A DNA stretch of 64,000 nt from Serilophus lunatus (Eukaryota; Chordata; Aves; Passeriformes; Eurylaimidae): NCBI GenBank assembly GCA_013399895.1, contig VXBA01005457.1, positions 62,001 to 126,000 of the forward strand, read 5' to 3'. A program made the translations under genes and the position numbers. Below, in pieces: positions 53,123-64,000 of this stretch. Every line of letters starts with the position of its first letter. The first letter of the stretch is position 1. The notes beneath the pieces are model-generated. The model made no database searches, was not told the origin of the DNA, and saw nothing but the letters and a program-made list of their open reading frames with translations.

Positions 53123-54990
53123 CTATACATACTGTTCTGCTTCCCCCTCCTTGGAAACAGGCTTTGTTGTACCACCTTTGCTGTCTTCACTCACTGCTGC
53201 TGCTGCTGTTTTTTCAGGAAGTGATGCCAAATCTTTGAAAACGTCGACATAATGCCCAAAGCCCGGGCCCCAGTTCAAGAGGTTGTCCCAGTTGAAGTTT
53301 CCTGCTTGCTGCCCCAGTTTCACAGGCAGGGAGCTCTCCCCAACACCAGTTGCCTGTGCCCCCACAGGGCCCCCCTCACCGCGGCGCCCAGGATACCGCC
53401 GAGGCTTCAGCCTGGAGCCGTAGTTGTCCTCGTCGTCCGCATCAGACTCATTGACCTGGGATAACTTGGGCATCCTGGAGGTGTACGTTACAGGCTTATC
53501 CCTGTCGTACTCCATCTCTGAGCAGGTGAAGGACTCGTGGGAGTCGCTGTCAGAGGAGGACTCGGGCGCAGGAATCCCATCGGCCGGGTTCCTCGTCCGG
53601 GACAGAGGCCTTCGGCAGTCCTCCTCTGAAGAGGACCGGCCATGGTCTGCACTGCAGATGCTGGGGTTTCTGGGGCGAGGGGTGTTCAGTCTCTCCACCT
53701 CTTCGATTGACAGCCCCACCGGAGGAACAGTCTCCAGAGGGATCTGCCCGATGGGCTGCTTCAGGCGGCTTCCCGGTCGGGAGCTGTGGCTCGCCATGGT
53801 CTGTGGACTCTTACTTCTCCTCCCCAGTCGAGTGGCATAGTTAAAAATGCCGGGCTGGCAGACGTCGTTGTGCATCTCCAGAGGACTCCCTTCCCTTATG
53901 GCCAGGTGCAGCTCCCTTGCCGGGCTGTGCCTGTAGAACGTTGACGATTTGGAGAAGGGTGCAGGGCTGTGCCGAGACAGGGGGTTGGGAGTGGGGCAAG
54001 CTGAGTGGCTTAAAGACGTTGTCCTCAAGCCTTGCCCGTAGGCGGGCTGGTAGGTCAAGCTGCTGGCTCCCAAGGGCATGGGGGACTGCCGCGCAAAGCC
54101 CAGCGGGCTGTGCCTCTGGATGGAGAACTTGGGCGTGTGGGTCCGAAACTGCTTGTAGTGCTGGATGATGTCAGCATCTGAGGGGGCGATGCTGCTGGCA
54201 TTGTCGATGTCGTAGTGCTCGATCTCAGGCTCAGGGGATGCCAGCGGGGCGCTGGGGATCGTCTCTGTGGCATGCGGGATGTCGGTTTCGTCGTAGATGA
54301 GATATGGGTTTTCTCTTTCAATGATATCAGGTTTTGGGTTCCCTTCAGGCTGCTTCCTCACAGTCATGTCATCTCCATAGGGTGGGATATTGTCAGGGTC
54401 ATCGAACGCCACGTTCTCACTCCCCTTTTTCTTCTTCTGCTTTGTTTTCTTCTCCCCCTTTGGCCCTTTCGACTTCTTCGCTCGGCACTGGTTGCAGAGG
54501 ATAAGACTGAGGACCAGCAGGGCCAGGACTGTTGCGCAGCTGCCCACGATAGCCGGCACAGCCCAGAGAGGCAGGGACAGTTCGGTGGGGTGTGGGGACA
54601 GGAGGCAGACGTGGCCACCATTGATCCCCGCTCTGCACTCATGGCCAGGGGCACACGAGACTCCCAGGCACGCCACCACCGTCTCGCACATCCGTCCCGC
54701 GTACGCCTCAGGGCAACTGCAGGTGAATCCAGCCTGCGCCCCAGGCTCACAGCTGCCTCCATTCTGACAGGGGCTGGAGGCACAAGCTCCTGGTGGGACA
54801 CACCGGTAGGCGTACCACTGGTTGATGCACATCAGCTCACCCCAGCAGGGACTGCTGGCACAGACGTTGGGACCGCGGCAGCCGATCTTCACTGAGGGGT
54901 CTGTCTTGGAGACAGTAGCCAGGCTGTGCTTGCCGGCGAAGGGAAGGCTCTCCGCGCCGTACTTGATGTAGGAAATGCAGCCATCAAAGC
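53123..54990 (-). CDS. FAT4: FAT4 last coding exon: laminin-G end, EGF, transmembrane helix, cytoplasmic tail
   Basis: The final coding exon has 621 residues plus the stop TAG at 53123-53125, and follows the acceptor 'gctttttctcttag'. In order it encodes: the end of laminin-G 2 (GFDGCISYIKYGAESLPF to about residue 38); a Cys-rich linker; an EGF-like domain (about 70-103, CASSPCQNGGSC...GFTCSCPEAYAGRMC); a second Cys cluster; a transmembrane helix (about 142-166, LWAVPAIVGSCATVLALLVL then SLILC; genome 54494-54568); a Lys-rich stop-transfer stretch; and a cytoplasmic tail of about 455 residues. The tail contains the FAT4-type blocks NIPPYGDDMTVRKQPEGNPK, ENPYLIYDETDIP, IEHYDIDNASSIAPSDADII, LSIEEVERLNTPRPRNPSIC and NWGPGFGHYVDVFKDLASLP, and ends EQYV. 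These tail blocks decide FAT4 over FAT1-3. The frame is intact. The exon is much richer in GC and CpG than its surroundings. A short run of GCA/GCT codons gives an AAAA tract near the C-terminus. Confidence 0.96.
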
Positions 54991-57088
54991 CTAAGAGAAA
55001 AAGCAACAGTCATGTCAGAGCCTGAAGAGTGAGGGTACACTGCCAACAGTGCACTACAGGCTCCATTGTTCACTAAATAAGCCAAGAATTCAAATGGTTA
55101 CCATAGGAAAACATCTATTCTAATAGTACTTAATGTCTTTAAATTGAATTTGAACAATGACTTCTAATGCCTTCATTCAGTATACTGAAATGCTTTCATA
55201 TTTCCATATTTCTAAACCTCCTTATCATCCCTGCAGACAAACCTGTGTGCAGCTGGTTTGGCTGTGCTAACAGCAAATATTATCTAAATTTGCATGCTGT
55301 GCTTCAGCTAAGCCTCCTGTTTTACCGTGTCCTAAATACATGCCAATACTTTCATATCTCTGAATCTTGAGTGGCCTTTTCCCAAACTTTCCTTACTTTG
55401 GCTGTTGTGCTACCCTACAACAAGTTTTAGTGCTGGGAGAGCCCAGGGAGATGGAATTATCTCCAAGTTCTGTGTGGTAGTTGTGTGTGAGGTCACAGGA
55501 AAATTCAGCCTTTTGACAGCCTGATTACTCTCCCTGTTCCCCAGATTTTAACTCTTTCTGCAAGGGTTTTAAGGTAGTGCAACATTATGCTGATCTCTCC
55601 TTGGGGCTGTGAAAAAAAAATGGTTCACAGAGATTGGTAAGAGAGTGGTTTCACCTCTTATGACAGAGCAAGCATACTCAAGTCATATGAGATGATATTA
55701 AAGGCTTATAATCTTCAAGACTGAAGATTTAGGTTCATGTAGGAGCCCAAGCAAAGGTGATGATCACCTTGCTGCATGCTTGGTGGTCCTTCGCAACAGT
55801 GATGTGACAAAGAGAATTTATCAGGTCTACCCAGGTTTGAAAATGCTATAGAACACATCAGCTTCACAGCCCTGGAATTGTCACCCAGTTGTTTTCATCG
55901 GCCCGTAACAGTACTGCAGATATTTTTGACTCTGAGTTCATGCACAGTTTTATACCACCCCCTTGTAAATCCTTGGTATGTCATACACAATGTAATCCAA
56001 TATTAAAGTAAAATAAAATCATATGAATAAGAGATTTTGCATTGTATGTTCTTAATGGAAGCCAGACATTCCTAATTTGTCTGCCACAGTTGGGCAGTGG
56101 TGAGAAGTTAGTGTCCTCAATTTTCTTTGTTCCATCTTTCCTGCAAGCCTCTGATTTTTCCATGCACATGCCGCTCATAAAACATACATGTAAAAAGGAT
56201 ATAGGTCAGCACAGCAGCCATACAATTCCATACCACGTTTCACACAAACTCACAACACACAACTGTAAAGTGTGAATTTGCTTCACTCAAAGATACTTTA
56301 TCTGGTCACAAATCATGAAGCCAGGAATAGTTTTCTATATGAAAACTGTATGAAATCTACATCTGCACTGTTTGGAGTAATTCACAATTTGCACCTAAAA
56401 ATCACTTCCATCTTTAGTTAGCCCTGGGGGAATGATATCAAATACGTTTGATCTGATACTTTTGCCAGGGTTTAAGACAGTTGCTTTAACTCTTAAGAGA
56501 GATTGATTTACTCTTCAACAGCTAGACATCAGTCAGAAGGTGGTTCCTTATTGTCCTTGGTTTCTGTTACTCAGAAATAAATCCTATTCCTCATTTGACA
56601 GCAGGATAAAGCAGAAGGAAGTCAGAGCTTCAGAAAATAATTATATTAATGACAGGCAAAATCCTGCAGTACTTATCCTGCAGTACTTAACACACCCCTA
56701 CAGAGACAAAGTTTCTGTTTAGCATTTTGGCCCAAACAAAAGGTTTCCTTGGTTTTCCAGATTCTGACCCAGGTAAGGAACAGTTCTTTTCTTCTTCATT
56801 AAGATAACAAAATTATACCAACTGATGTACAGGCAAGCAAACAAAGCCACCCCTCCCTGTCTCCAAAAAGCCCTGCAGATGGAGTGGCTGCTTTTGGAAA
56901 CAAGCCTGCAGCGTGTATTGAAGGAACGAAATCTGGAATCCTTACTCATTCAACTTGCAGTTTTTCTGGCAAAGGATGGATGTGTACTAATTACTGATAA
57001 AGAATCACAGTACTCAAGGCAACCTTAAAGCAGAGACTCTTTGTCTGTTCAAATGTGCTTATGTGCAAAACATTAAAAAAAAAATTAC
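54991..57088 (-). other. FAT4: FAT4 last intron
   Basis: A phase-1 intron of 2,098 bases (gtaatt...cttag). It contains a tandem 14-base duplication (56661-56688, unit ATCCTGCAGTACTT) and no recognisable exon. Confidence 0.85.
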
Positions 57089-57350
57089 CTGCAACTGTGC
57101 TCTTGAAAGGTTGGCTTGATGGAATCCCTCCCAAAGAAATGGTAAGAACATTTAGACCCCCAAAGTCTTGGGTCGTGTGGAGAATGTCCCGGCTATGCGT
57201 CCTGTCGACCGACAGGATGGTGGCAGAGCCGTTCTTCTTGAGGAGGACAGAATGCCATCGGCCGTCCGCAGTGTACACCTCAGGGATGTTCCGTTCCACT
57301 TTCCCAGCAACTCCAGCATCAGACACATAATGCACTTTCCCACCTTTTAT
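57089..57350 (-). CDS. FAT4: FAT4 coding exon (laminin-G domain 2, second half)
   Basis: The 262-base exon follows an acceptor ending 'ttcttctgatcag' and ends GCAG before donor 'gtaatt'. It encodes 87 codons beginning IKGGKVHYVSDAGVAGKV. They continue through NIPEVYTADGRWHSVLL and QDFGGLNVLTISLGGIP, the core of the last laminin-G domain. The single base left over (G) combines with GC at the start of the final exon to give the Gly of 'GFDGC'. The open frame extends beyond both ends of the exon (56991-57515), but the sequence outside the splice borders does not look like FAT4 and is read here as intron. Confidence 0.93.
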
Positions 57351-60300
57351 CTGATCAGAAGAATACATAATGCAGAATTTCAAAATGCTATCATGTAACA
57401 ACACACTCAAGTACTCAAGTCCTACACTCCAGTAACCAGTGCGATGCCTATTCAGTACAGCCACCCAGACACTTGGTTTCAGTGCAAGAGAAAGCTGAGG
57501 TGTATCTTCTCCCAAATTATGGTTTTGTACTGAAAGTGCATTAATTATTTAGTACTAAAAATTTGGCCAGAATTAAATAGATCACATTGTAGAAACTCGT
57601 GCAGAAACATCACATCTACATCTTAGAGCCGCCACCCACTCAGAGGAGAAACACCTGCTGAGAAGCCAGATATAGGACATGCATGTGACAAAATATTTTA
57701 ATAATAAATAAAAGAATATAAAAGAATAATCCTCCTTCTTCAATGCAAGTGTGGAAAACGCTTTGCGGAGCAAACAGATGCTGTCCTTGCCCAAAAAACT
57801 TCCATCTAGTTTTCATTATGACACAGTAGGAGTGTACAGGAATAGCAGGGCTTGAGCAAGACATTTCATATCTATTTTTTCTGCTAATTTGAATTTTGGA
57901 GAAAACCAGTTGTATTTTAAAAAACTTTCTGTAAGAGTTGCAAAATGCATTATTTTATTTGAATTTTTAAATAGTGTTTACTGGAAGAAATAGCTTTAAA
58001 ACTTGTGAGCTGTTAGAGAAAAATGGAGGAGTATTTTGGCTTTTCCTCTAGGAATGGTGCCTCACAATTCTAATGAATCACGAGGATTTCAAACCTCTTA
58101 TGATCCCGAAATGCAAATTCTGCACATTTAAGATATAGGAGCTTAAAAAGAATCCCTAACATCCAAGCCTGCCAGGTTCTCAAATATTGCATAACGTTGG
58201 GTTCGTCACCTGACCAGTTAAGGGTGTACAGACTTGTGTAAGGTCATACAGGATAGCTCTGAAGGTTGTTCCATACTCTGAATGTTAAATAAAACAACTG
58301 TTTTACACCTTGTGTTCCAAACTGCAACACTATCAGTCTGACACGAAACACAAGTGTGCAGAATGTGCACACACAGAGTCCAGGAAAGGTCAAAGCCCTG
58401 GGTTTGTTGAAAGCTCTCAAAGCCTTGTATCCTTTGTTCCAGGAAAAATAATGTTCACCTGGGAAGAGCTGTGAGGTGACACACCAGCTCCAAAAATGCT
58501 GCTGTTGTTTCCAGAAACTGTTCAATGTTCTGGATTAGAGATACAAGCCGAGGACTTGGTTCATACACTTCAGCTTTAATCCGGCTGTAAGACCACATTC
58601 ATTTCTTGGCAGAAGCCTGAATGAATGCATCTAGCATGTATTCATTTATGAATGCACTAATTTGGATTATTTGAAAATGGATTGTTTGAGGGGCTCTTTG
58701 ACAAAGCTGCCCTTGGCGACAGGATGCTTTTGTTAAGTAGCATATGCCTCAACTACCATACAGCCCAAAGGATATCCCACATCTCAAAATGCAGCCACAC
58801 AGACTATTATGACGTATTAAACACTATTTCTCATAATCGTTTATACAAAGATTAACTGAGATGGATTTATACATATATTTATGTCTGCAACCTGTAATTG
58901 GCTTGCTGGTCTTATTTTCTCTTTTATGCTTCAAAAGAATTCTGCCTTGTATTTTGGTTTTATGTAAACAGAAAGAAATACACCATATCAGACAATACCC
59001 TCCAAGCGTAAGGGAAGACTGAGTACAGAATGGTAACTTTTAATTCCACTTTAAAATAGAACTGCAGAATTATTTACCTGTCAGCAACTAGTATTTTCCA
59101 TACTGATTTACGACTCTTCAACTCTATTTCTGTTTCTTTAAAACTGCATGTGACTAAGCTAACAGACTCATAAATAATATAATAGGGGCATTTGGAAAAG
59201 AAAATTTCCAGAGACAAGACTGGTCCATAACTTCTTTGACCAGGAAATAATAAGGAATTTTCTTCTTGGTTACTTGAAGCAGAACATATTTCTAAATTTG
59301 AAACAAATGCTGATGTTGACAGTATTGAGTAACACCCATTTCTGGGTTTTATTTAAAAGGCTGAGCAACTGACAAGTAGAATATAATGAAAAGAATGAAC
59401 CACTAGAGCAAACATACTCCTAAGTAAGGGATGATTCAACTTTACTAATATTCCAAGTCCCATTAACTGAACAAATTGGTTTTTATTTGTCTTAAAACTG
59501 TGCCTTTACAGATTTATAGTTCATTGAATGCGATATCATTTAAAAGGATTATGTTCTGATTAACTCCTGCAATTTGTTATGTGCACAGAACCATAGGATG
59601 ATTTGACTTGGAATGGACCTTAAAGATGATCTTACTCCAAAACCCTTGCTGTGTGAAGGGACACCTTCCACTATAAAGCTCCAAGACTCACCCAGGAATG
59701 GGATATCTATAATTTTTCTGGAAAACCTATGCTAGTGGCACATCACCCTCACAAAAGAATATGTCAGCTCATATTGGTAACCTGTAATCCACACTCTCTA
59801 CCCATAAAATTCATAGATATTAGGTCTCCATTTTTGCTAATTCAATCTGATTTCAAATGAGGTTTGCATATAACGCAAGAGAGGCAATTTCACCTTTAAC
59901 CTCCTGTATTTCTCCCATTACTTCTACTTGAATTACTAGCAATGTGTATTTGTAGGAAAATAAGCTGTGACAAGGAGGTTCAGTAATAAGGAATCCCCTA
60001 CCTTCTTCCTTGTGGATTTTGGAGGAGGCATTTTCCATCTGAATTTGACCATTATTAATGCAGCCTGAAGAGGTTTGGATCTTTTCTGGATTAAGGATCC
60101 CTTTATGTCATAAAGCCCTCTCTTGGGTTCTTTGGGGAGAGTTTACATCCATCATTTAGTGACTCAGCTGCTCACTATCTGAGTGGGTCTGATTTATTAC
60201 CATTTCTCTAATTCTACCCCAATCCCAGCTGCACCAAAACCAATTAACTCGAAGAAGAAAAATGTGGAGGCATAGAAGTAGCCATAAGACTCATAGTTTT

Positions 60301-61890
60301 TCCCTAGTACAATTTAATATTAAAAACACATGGCAAGTTTTCTCTGAATGTTAATACTTTGGACAATAAGCATATTAAAAGGCCCAAAGATTAAATTATA
60401 AAAGGGTCTGTTTTGAAGACTGACAGGAGTTGTAAAGAGAAATCCCTAGAGCTCAACTTCTGCACCAGGAGTAGATTGAGATATCATGGAGACCTTTGTG
60501 TGGGTTGGCTTCACTGGCATCCTGGGCCACTGCTGAGGGAAGTACTCATTGTGATACTTACTCTGGGTATGAGCAGCAGTGCAGAAGCCATATTAACCAC
60601 AGTTACTACAGTTTTACTAACTAGGATCATCTGGGAATTTTTTGGCAACAAGCGGCATGCTGATGTTACCTCTCCTTCTTCAAACTTCTGCATCTGTTAC
60701 TAGGCAAACCTCTGCTCTTTGCCCTCGCACAGCTGGGTCTGGGACTTGACACACTCTGCTTGCTTGTATAACTTCACCAATATTAACAATAATAGGAGTG
60801 TTTGTATAAACACAGCACTAGTGCTTTCAGCCAGGAAAGGCAACTCTTTTTTTTTTAATAATGCTTGTAGACCTCACCTAGAAAATTCTACTGGAGAGAA
60901 AAAGGTTTTTTCTCTGTGGAACTCAGAATAATGAGATCTTATCTGCTCATATGACTGAGGAAGAAACTTCCTACGAAATGATGTGGTAAAAGCATGTTCT
61001 AGGGAAGTAGTGCAGACTTGCTTCTTAAATGCAGCCAGTGTGTCAGGAAAGCTCTATACCTCTGACCAGGCAGGTGGAGAATATCCATGGGGCTGAGGCT
61101 TAGAAAGTGTGAATTTCTCTACAAATTTCTTTAAAAGTCAGGGAAAAAATCTTGGAAAGCCTTTGAGCAGTCAAGGAAACTTGGAGCTTACACCAACCCA
61201 ATAAAGGGGCTTGCCAACATCACTGCTGTACTCATTTAAAGTTCTGAGTAAATAGACTAAGTCATAGCCAAGAACTGAACCATTGCTTTCTCTTGAGAAA
61301 GGTAAGCAATAAGCTCTTTGAGAAGAAAACAAAATACAACACAAACCAAAACAGTGTGGCATTTGAAGCATTACTTCAGCTACGTATCTCAAAATAATTT
61401 GGTACTGACATTGGTCTGTAAGTAACCTCATGAATTCAAGTTATCCCTCACTTCCTAGTTTGATAAGCATACGCCACGTTAGTAGGAATTAATGAAAACT
61501 TTTTGGCAATTGTTTGTGAGATTAAGGAGTGTCTGGGTTCAAGGCTTGAAAAATCAGAAGATAAAAGGCCAATAACAAGATGATTTGTTCTATAAAGCGT
61601 AACTATGATAATAACCATGGCAACAAGTACCATTCTTGCTGCCTTAAAACAGTCACTGTTTGGAGTCTAGACAAAACTGATTAGATACAAAACCATCAAG
61701 ATCTTCTGATACCTTGGCAAATAGCAAGGGAATTGCTGAGAAGACAAATGATCCTGGAGCAGTGCCTATGCTCAGTTAAAGACCTAATATTTTATAAAGG
61801 AAACAGGAAGAGTAATGGAAAAACTGGATTTTGATCATCCGGCGTGAGGCAGTCCAGTTAAACCAAACCGAGCATTAGCTGTAATCTTAC
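57351..61890 (-). other. FAT4: FAT4 intron inside the laminin-G 2 coding sequence
   Basis: A phase-0 intron of 4,540 bases (gtaaga...cag). It carries one CR1 fragment (about 59584-59750) in the same orientation as FAT4. The other short open frames show no recognisable protein similarity. Confidence 0.85.
59584..59750 (-). mobile_element. CR1 LINE 3' fragment (diverged)
   Basis: On the plus strand it starts 'cagaaccataggatgatttg' and continues with 'ggaccttaaagatgatctta' and 'gggacaccttccacta', the reverse complement of a CR1 3' end. More diverged than most copies here. Same orientation as FAT4, inside its intron. Confidence 0.8.
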
Positions 61891-62108
61891 CTTCACAGTA
61901 GTGAAGTTGCTGCTCTCTTGTATGTGAAGTAAAATGCCATTCTCGCTTCTTGTCCTGAACTTCACTTCCAAGCGTTCCACGTCTGGGGGTCCCACGGTCG
62001 TGCCTCGAGCCCCAAGTGTCATCATGTAATCTCGCTTCTTGTTTGGGCTCATGTGGTAGTCGAGCCGTCCTTTGCCTTCCAGTGATAAGGCAGAGTCAGC
62101 AGTGATAT
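61891..62108 (-). CDS. FAT4: FAT4 coding exon (laminin-G domain 2, first half)
   Basis: The 218-base exon follows a strong acceptor (pyrimidine tract, 'ctctttcccag') and ends AAG before the strong donor 'gtaaga'. It supplies two bases of a split codon and then 72 codons. These include SLEGKGRLDYHM near the start and LEVKFRTRSENGILLHIQES near the end, which is typical laminin-G beta-strand sequence and closely resembles vertebrate FAT4. It joins the EGF exon in phase 1 and the next exon in phase 0. The domain is extracellular and membrane-proximal. No stop or frameshift is present. The ATG inside the exon (codon 19, DYHM) is an ordinary internal Met and not a start. Confidence 0.92.
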
Positions 62109-63223
62109 CTGGGAAAGAGACAGGGAAATACTGAGGACGCGCCTCATTACAGCTCTAGACATCATCTGCCTCATAATGACCATTTTCTCTCAAAGCACAG
62201 ATCAAGTTCAGAACAGGTCAGGGGGGACACCAGGAGTGAATGGCAATTGCAGCCCCTCTATCCTTTGGCTTCAACCAGAATGTGGGTTTGAGAGTGGGAG
62301 TGTGCGAGTAATTTACTGCCGCTATCAGTCAATAGTAAATTAAAACTCGCTAGGGAACAAGTGAGGGAGTAGAGAAAAAAATTTGGCTCTCAGAATAGTA
62401 ATTCCTTTTCAGGGATGTTACTGTTTCCATTACTGCAAGCAGGGTTTCATAATATATTGAACTCCAAGCTCTTCAGGGCAGAGATAATGACTTTCTATTT
62501 GTTATGGCATAAAAAAAGTGAATAAAAATGGCAGAGCATTGACTACCAAATGCTGTTAAAATTGTGGCTAAATTCTTTTGTAAACTGGAGCAATAAAAAC
62601 ATATAAATCAGCTGAACAATAATGGGACATGTAAGAAAACAAAGCCTGGCCATTATACTACAACTACATGGAAATAAATCATTTTGTTCTCTTTAACAAT
62701 CTCGTATTGATTTACAGAGCTATTCCTATGCGAGTTGATCACCCCAGAGTGTAAATGCTTTGTTTTCATCTACAACATTTTCTTCCATATAATCTACAGT
62801 CAATTTGATTAAAATGACATTGGTTTAGAAAGGCCATAAGCACATGAACACATTGTTTATGTGAAGGGGTTTTCACTTACAGTCTTACCTCCCCATAGCA
62901 GACAAGCCCCTCCTATGGGATACCTTTATTTTAGTTATGGATTATACATTATTGGGAAGCAGTAGTTTTAAATTAGTGAAAGTTACCTGAAATGTGATAC
63001 ACAGACCAGAAAACATGGTGTATTTAACTTCTTGCTATTTTTAGCTCACAAAAGAAAAACAGTCCAATGTGGACTTCTTCAAAATTATTCAAGGGGCAAG
63101 AAAACTCCTCATTTTCAGTATTATATAAAATGCACTATCCCATGGCCTTGAAAAGAAATGGCATTTGGTTAAGCCACAGTTAGGTGTACATCAAAGGGGA
63201 AGACAGCAAACCCTCCTCCATAC
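62109..63223 (-). other. FAT4: FAT4 intron between EGF and laminin-G exons
   Basis: A phase-1 intron of 1,115 bases with gt...ag ends on the minus strand. AT-rich, with no repeat or other gene recognised inside it. Confidence 0.85.
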
Positions 63224-63348
63224 ATTTTTCACAGTGCTTTCCTGTCAGTCCATCCTTGCAGTGACACTGCTGCCATGACCAGTGATCAACACATGTGCCA
63301 CCATGTTGGCAGGGGCTGGTTGTGCAAGCGCCTTCCAGTCTGGGACAC
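63224..63348 (-). CDS. FAT4: FAT4 coding exon (EGF-like domain), fourth from the 3' end
   Basis: This internal exon encodes the EGF-like domain between the two laminin-G domains of FAT4, the large cell-surface cadherin that binds DCHS1 and acts in planar cell polarity and Hippo-linked growth control. Read on the minus strand it follows an acceptor ending 'aatttctttcag' and gives 41 codons starting CPRLEGACTTSPCQHGG and ending GLTGKHCEK. The first Cys probably closes the preceding laminin-G domain. The six further Cys, at exon residues 8, 13, 19, 28, 30 and 39, have EGF spacing. One leading base completes a codon from the unseen upstream exon. The exon ends with a single T before the donor 'gtatgg', and this T joins AT of the next exon to make Tyr. 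Assignment rests on recognising the combined protein. The donor is not ideal at +4/+5, but the phase match supports it. Confidence 0.9.
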
Positions 63349-64000
63349 CTGAAAGAAATTGGAAAAGCAGAGGCTGAAGAATATGCACAGAAATCATCAG
63401 AGTGAACGTGCTGGGAAGCATCCTGTGTTTAAATGGTACTCTTTTTCTTCCCCTCACAGATGTAAAAATGGTTCTTTTTCCCAACCCTGGAAGTGTTCAA
63501 GGCCAGGCTGGATGGGGCTTGGAGAAATCTGGTCTAGTGGAAGGTGTCCCTGCTCATGGCAGGAGGGTTGGAATGAGATGGTCTTTAAGGTCCCTTCCAA
63601 CCCAAGCCACTCTGTGATTCTACAAATCTCTGCAGACAGCTCATGTTTCTAAGCAGATCCCAATTTCCAGTGTCAAGCTATAACAGTCTTAGGAAAGAGA
63701 AAGGAATTCAGAGACAGCCAAGCTCCTGTTATCTGTTATGCAAGAGAGAAGAAACTCTTTGAGGTGCTTTTTATGCTGCAGACTGCCAGAGACTTCGTAT
63801 CACAATGAGCAGCACACACCTGGGTGTTGAAAGAGGAAGGGAGCTTGGAAATTTGGACGGAAGACTGACATTATTGCTACAACTGTGACTTCAAACACTG
63901 AGATGGAAAAACACAACAGAATCACATAGTTCATCATTTTTGAAAGACCACTTGGAGGATATGAGGGAAATTCAGTGATACTTGAGAGGTAAAGTGGTAG
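63349..64000 (-). other. FAT4: FAT4 intron, running off the window
   Basis: Sequence upstream of the EGF exon. It contains a CR1 3' end (63481-63622) and no further exon before the window edge. Confidence 0.75.
63481..63622 (+). mobile_element. CR1 LINE 3' fragment
   Basis: Matches the CR1 3' region in sense orientation: 'ccctggaagtgttcaaggcc', then 'ggaaggtgtccctgctcatg' and 'ggtcccttccaaccc', ending in the typical 'actctgtgattcta'. It is strongly 5'-truncated, as usual for CR1, and lies antisense within a FAT4 intron. Confidence 0.9.

Noticed and set aside
54215..54895. 226-codon plus-strand open frame inside the last FAT4 exon, with several smaller companions
   Set aside because: It is the antisense shadow of a GC-rich coding exon. 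The protein has no recognisable domain and the frame ends at arbitrary points.
56661..56688. Two-copy 14-base tandem repeat in the last FAT4 intron
   Set aside because: A trivial slippage product with no sign of function.

Overview
The window looks like the genome of a bird. Two lines of evidence agree. It carries at least a dozen CR1-type LINE 3' fragments, with the typical 'aatcatagaatggttt' / 'cccttccaac...ccattctgtgattct' ends, which dominate avian genomes. It also carries the 3' end of one vertebrate gene whose encoded protein I recognise as the giant protocadherin FAT4. Apart from the last FAT4 coding exon, the DNA is AT-rich and gene-poor. The species cannot be named from what is visible.

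Layout. FAT4 lies on the minus strand at the right-hand side (about 51.6-64.0 kb) and runs off the window at its 5' end. Four coding exons are visible, in transcript order: 63348-63224 (EGF-like domain), 62108-61891 (first half of the last laminin-G domain), 57350-57089 (second half) and 54990-53123 (end of laminin-G, EGF-like domain, single transmembrane helix, whole cytoplasmic tail and stop). All three internal junctions have GT/AG borders and their codon phases agree (1, 0, 1). Together they encode about 823 C-terminal residues of a protein that is normally close to 5,000 residues. The 3' UTR probably runs to about 51.56 kb, or to about 50.94 kb if later signals are used. An old MIR-like SINE appears to lie inside it, in reverse orientation.

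Everything left of about 51 kb is the intergenic region downstream of FAT4. I found no confident gene there. It holds scattered, 5'-truncated CR1 copies in both orientations (densest at 43-50 kb), AT-rich and trinucleotide microsatellites, a 70-base T tract, short tandem duplications, a large imperfect hairpin (8675-8779), a near-perfect 25-base palindrome (7706-7730) and a pair of G-quadruplex-type G-run clusters (28.82-28.90 kb).

The only candidate for an unknown gene is a minus-strand set of ORFs and splice-like signals at 31480-27828. These can be read in frame as three exons of a roughly 195-residue multi-pass membrane protein. It is speculative, because the first donor site is weak and no homologue was recognised. 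No CRISPR array, operon, tRNA or rRNA gene was seen, as expected for this kind of genome.
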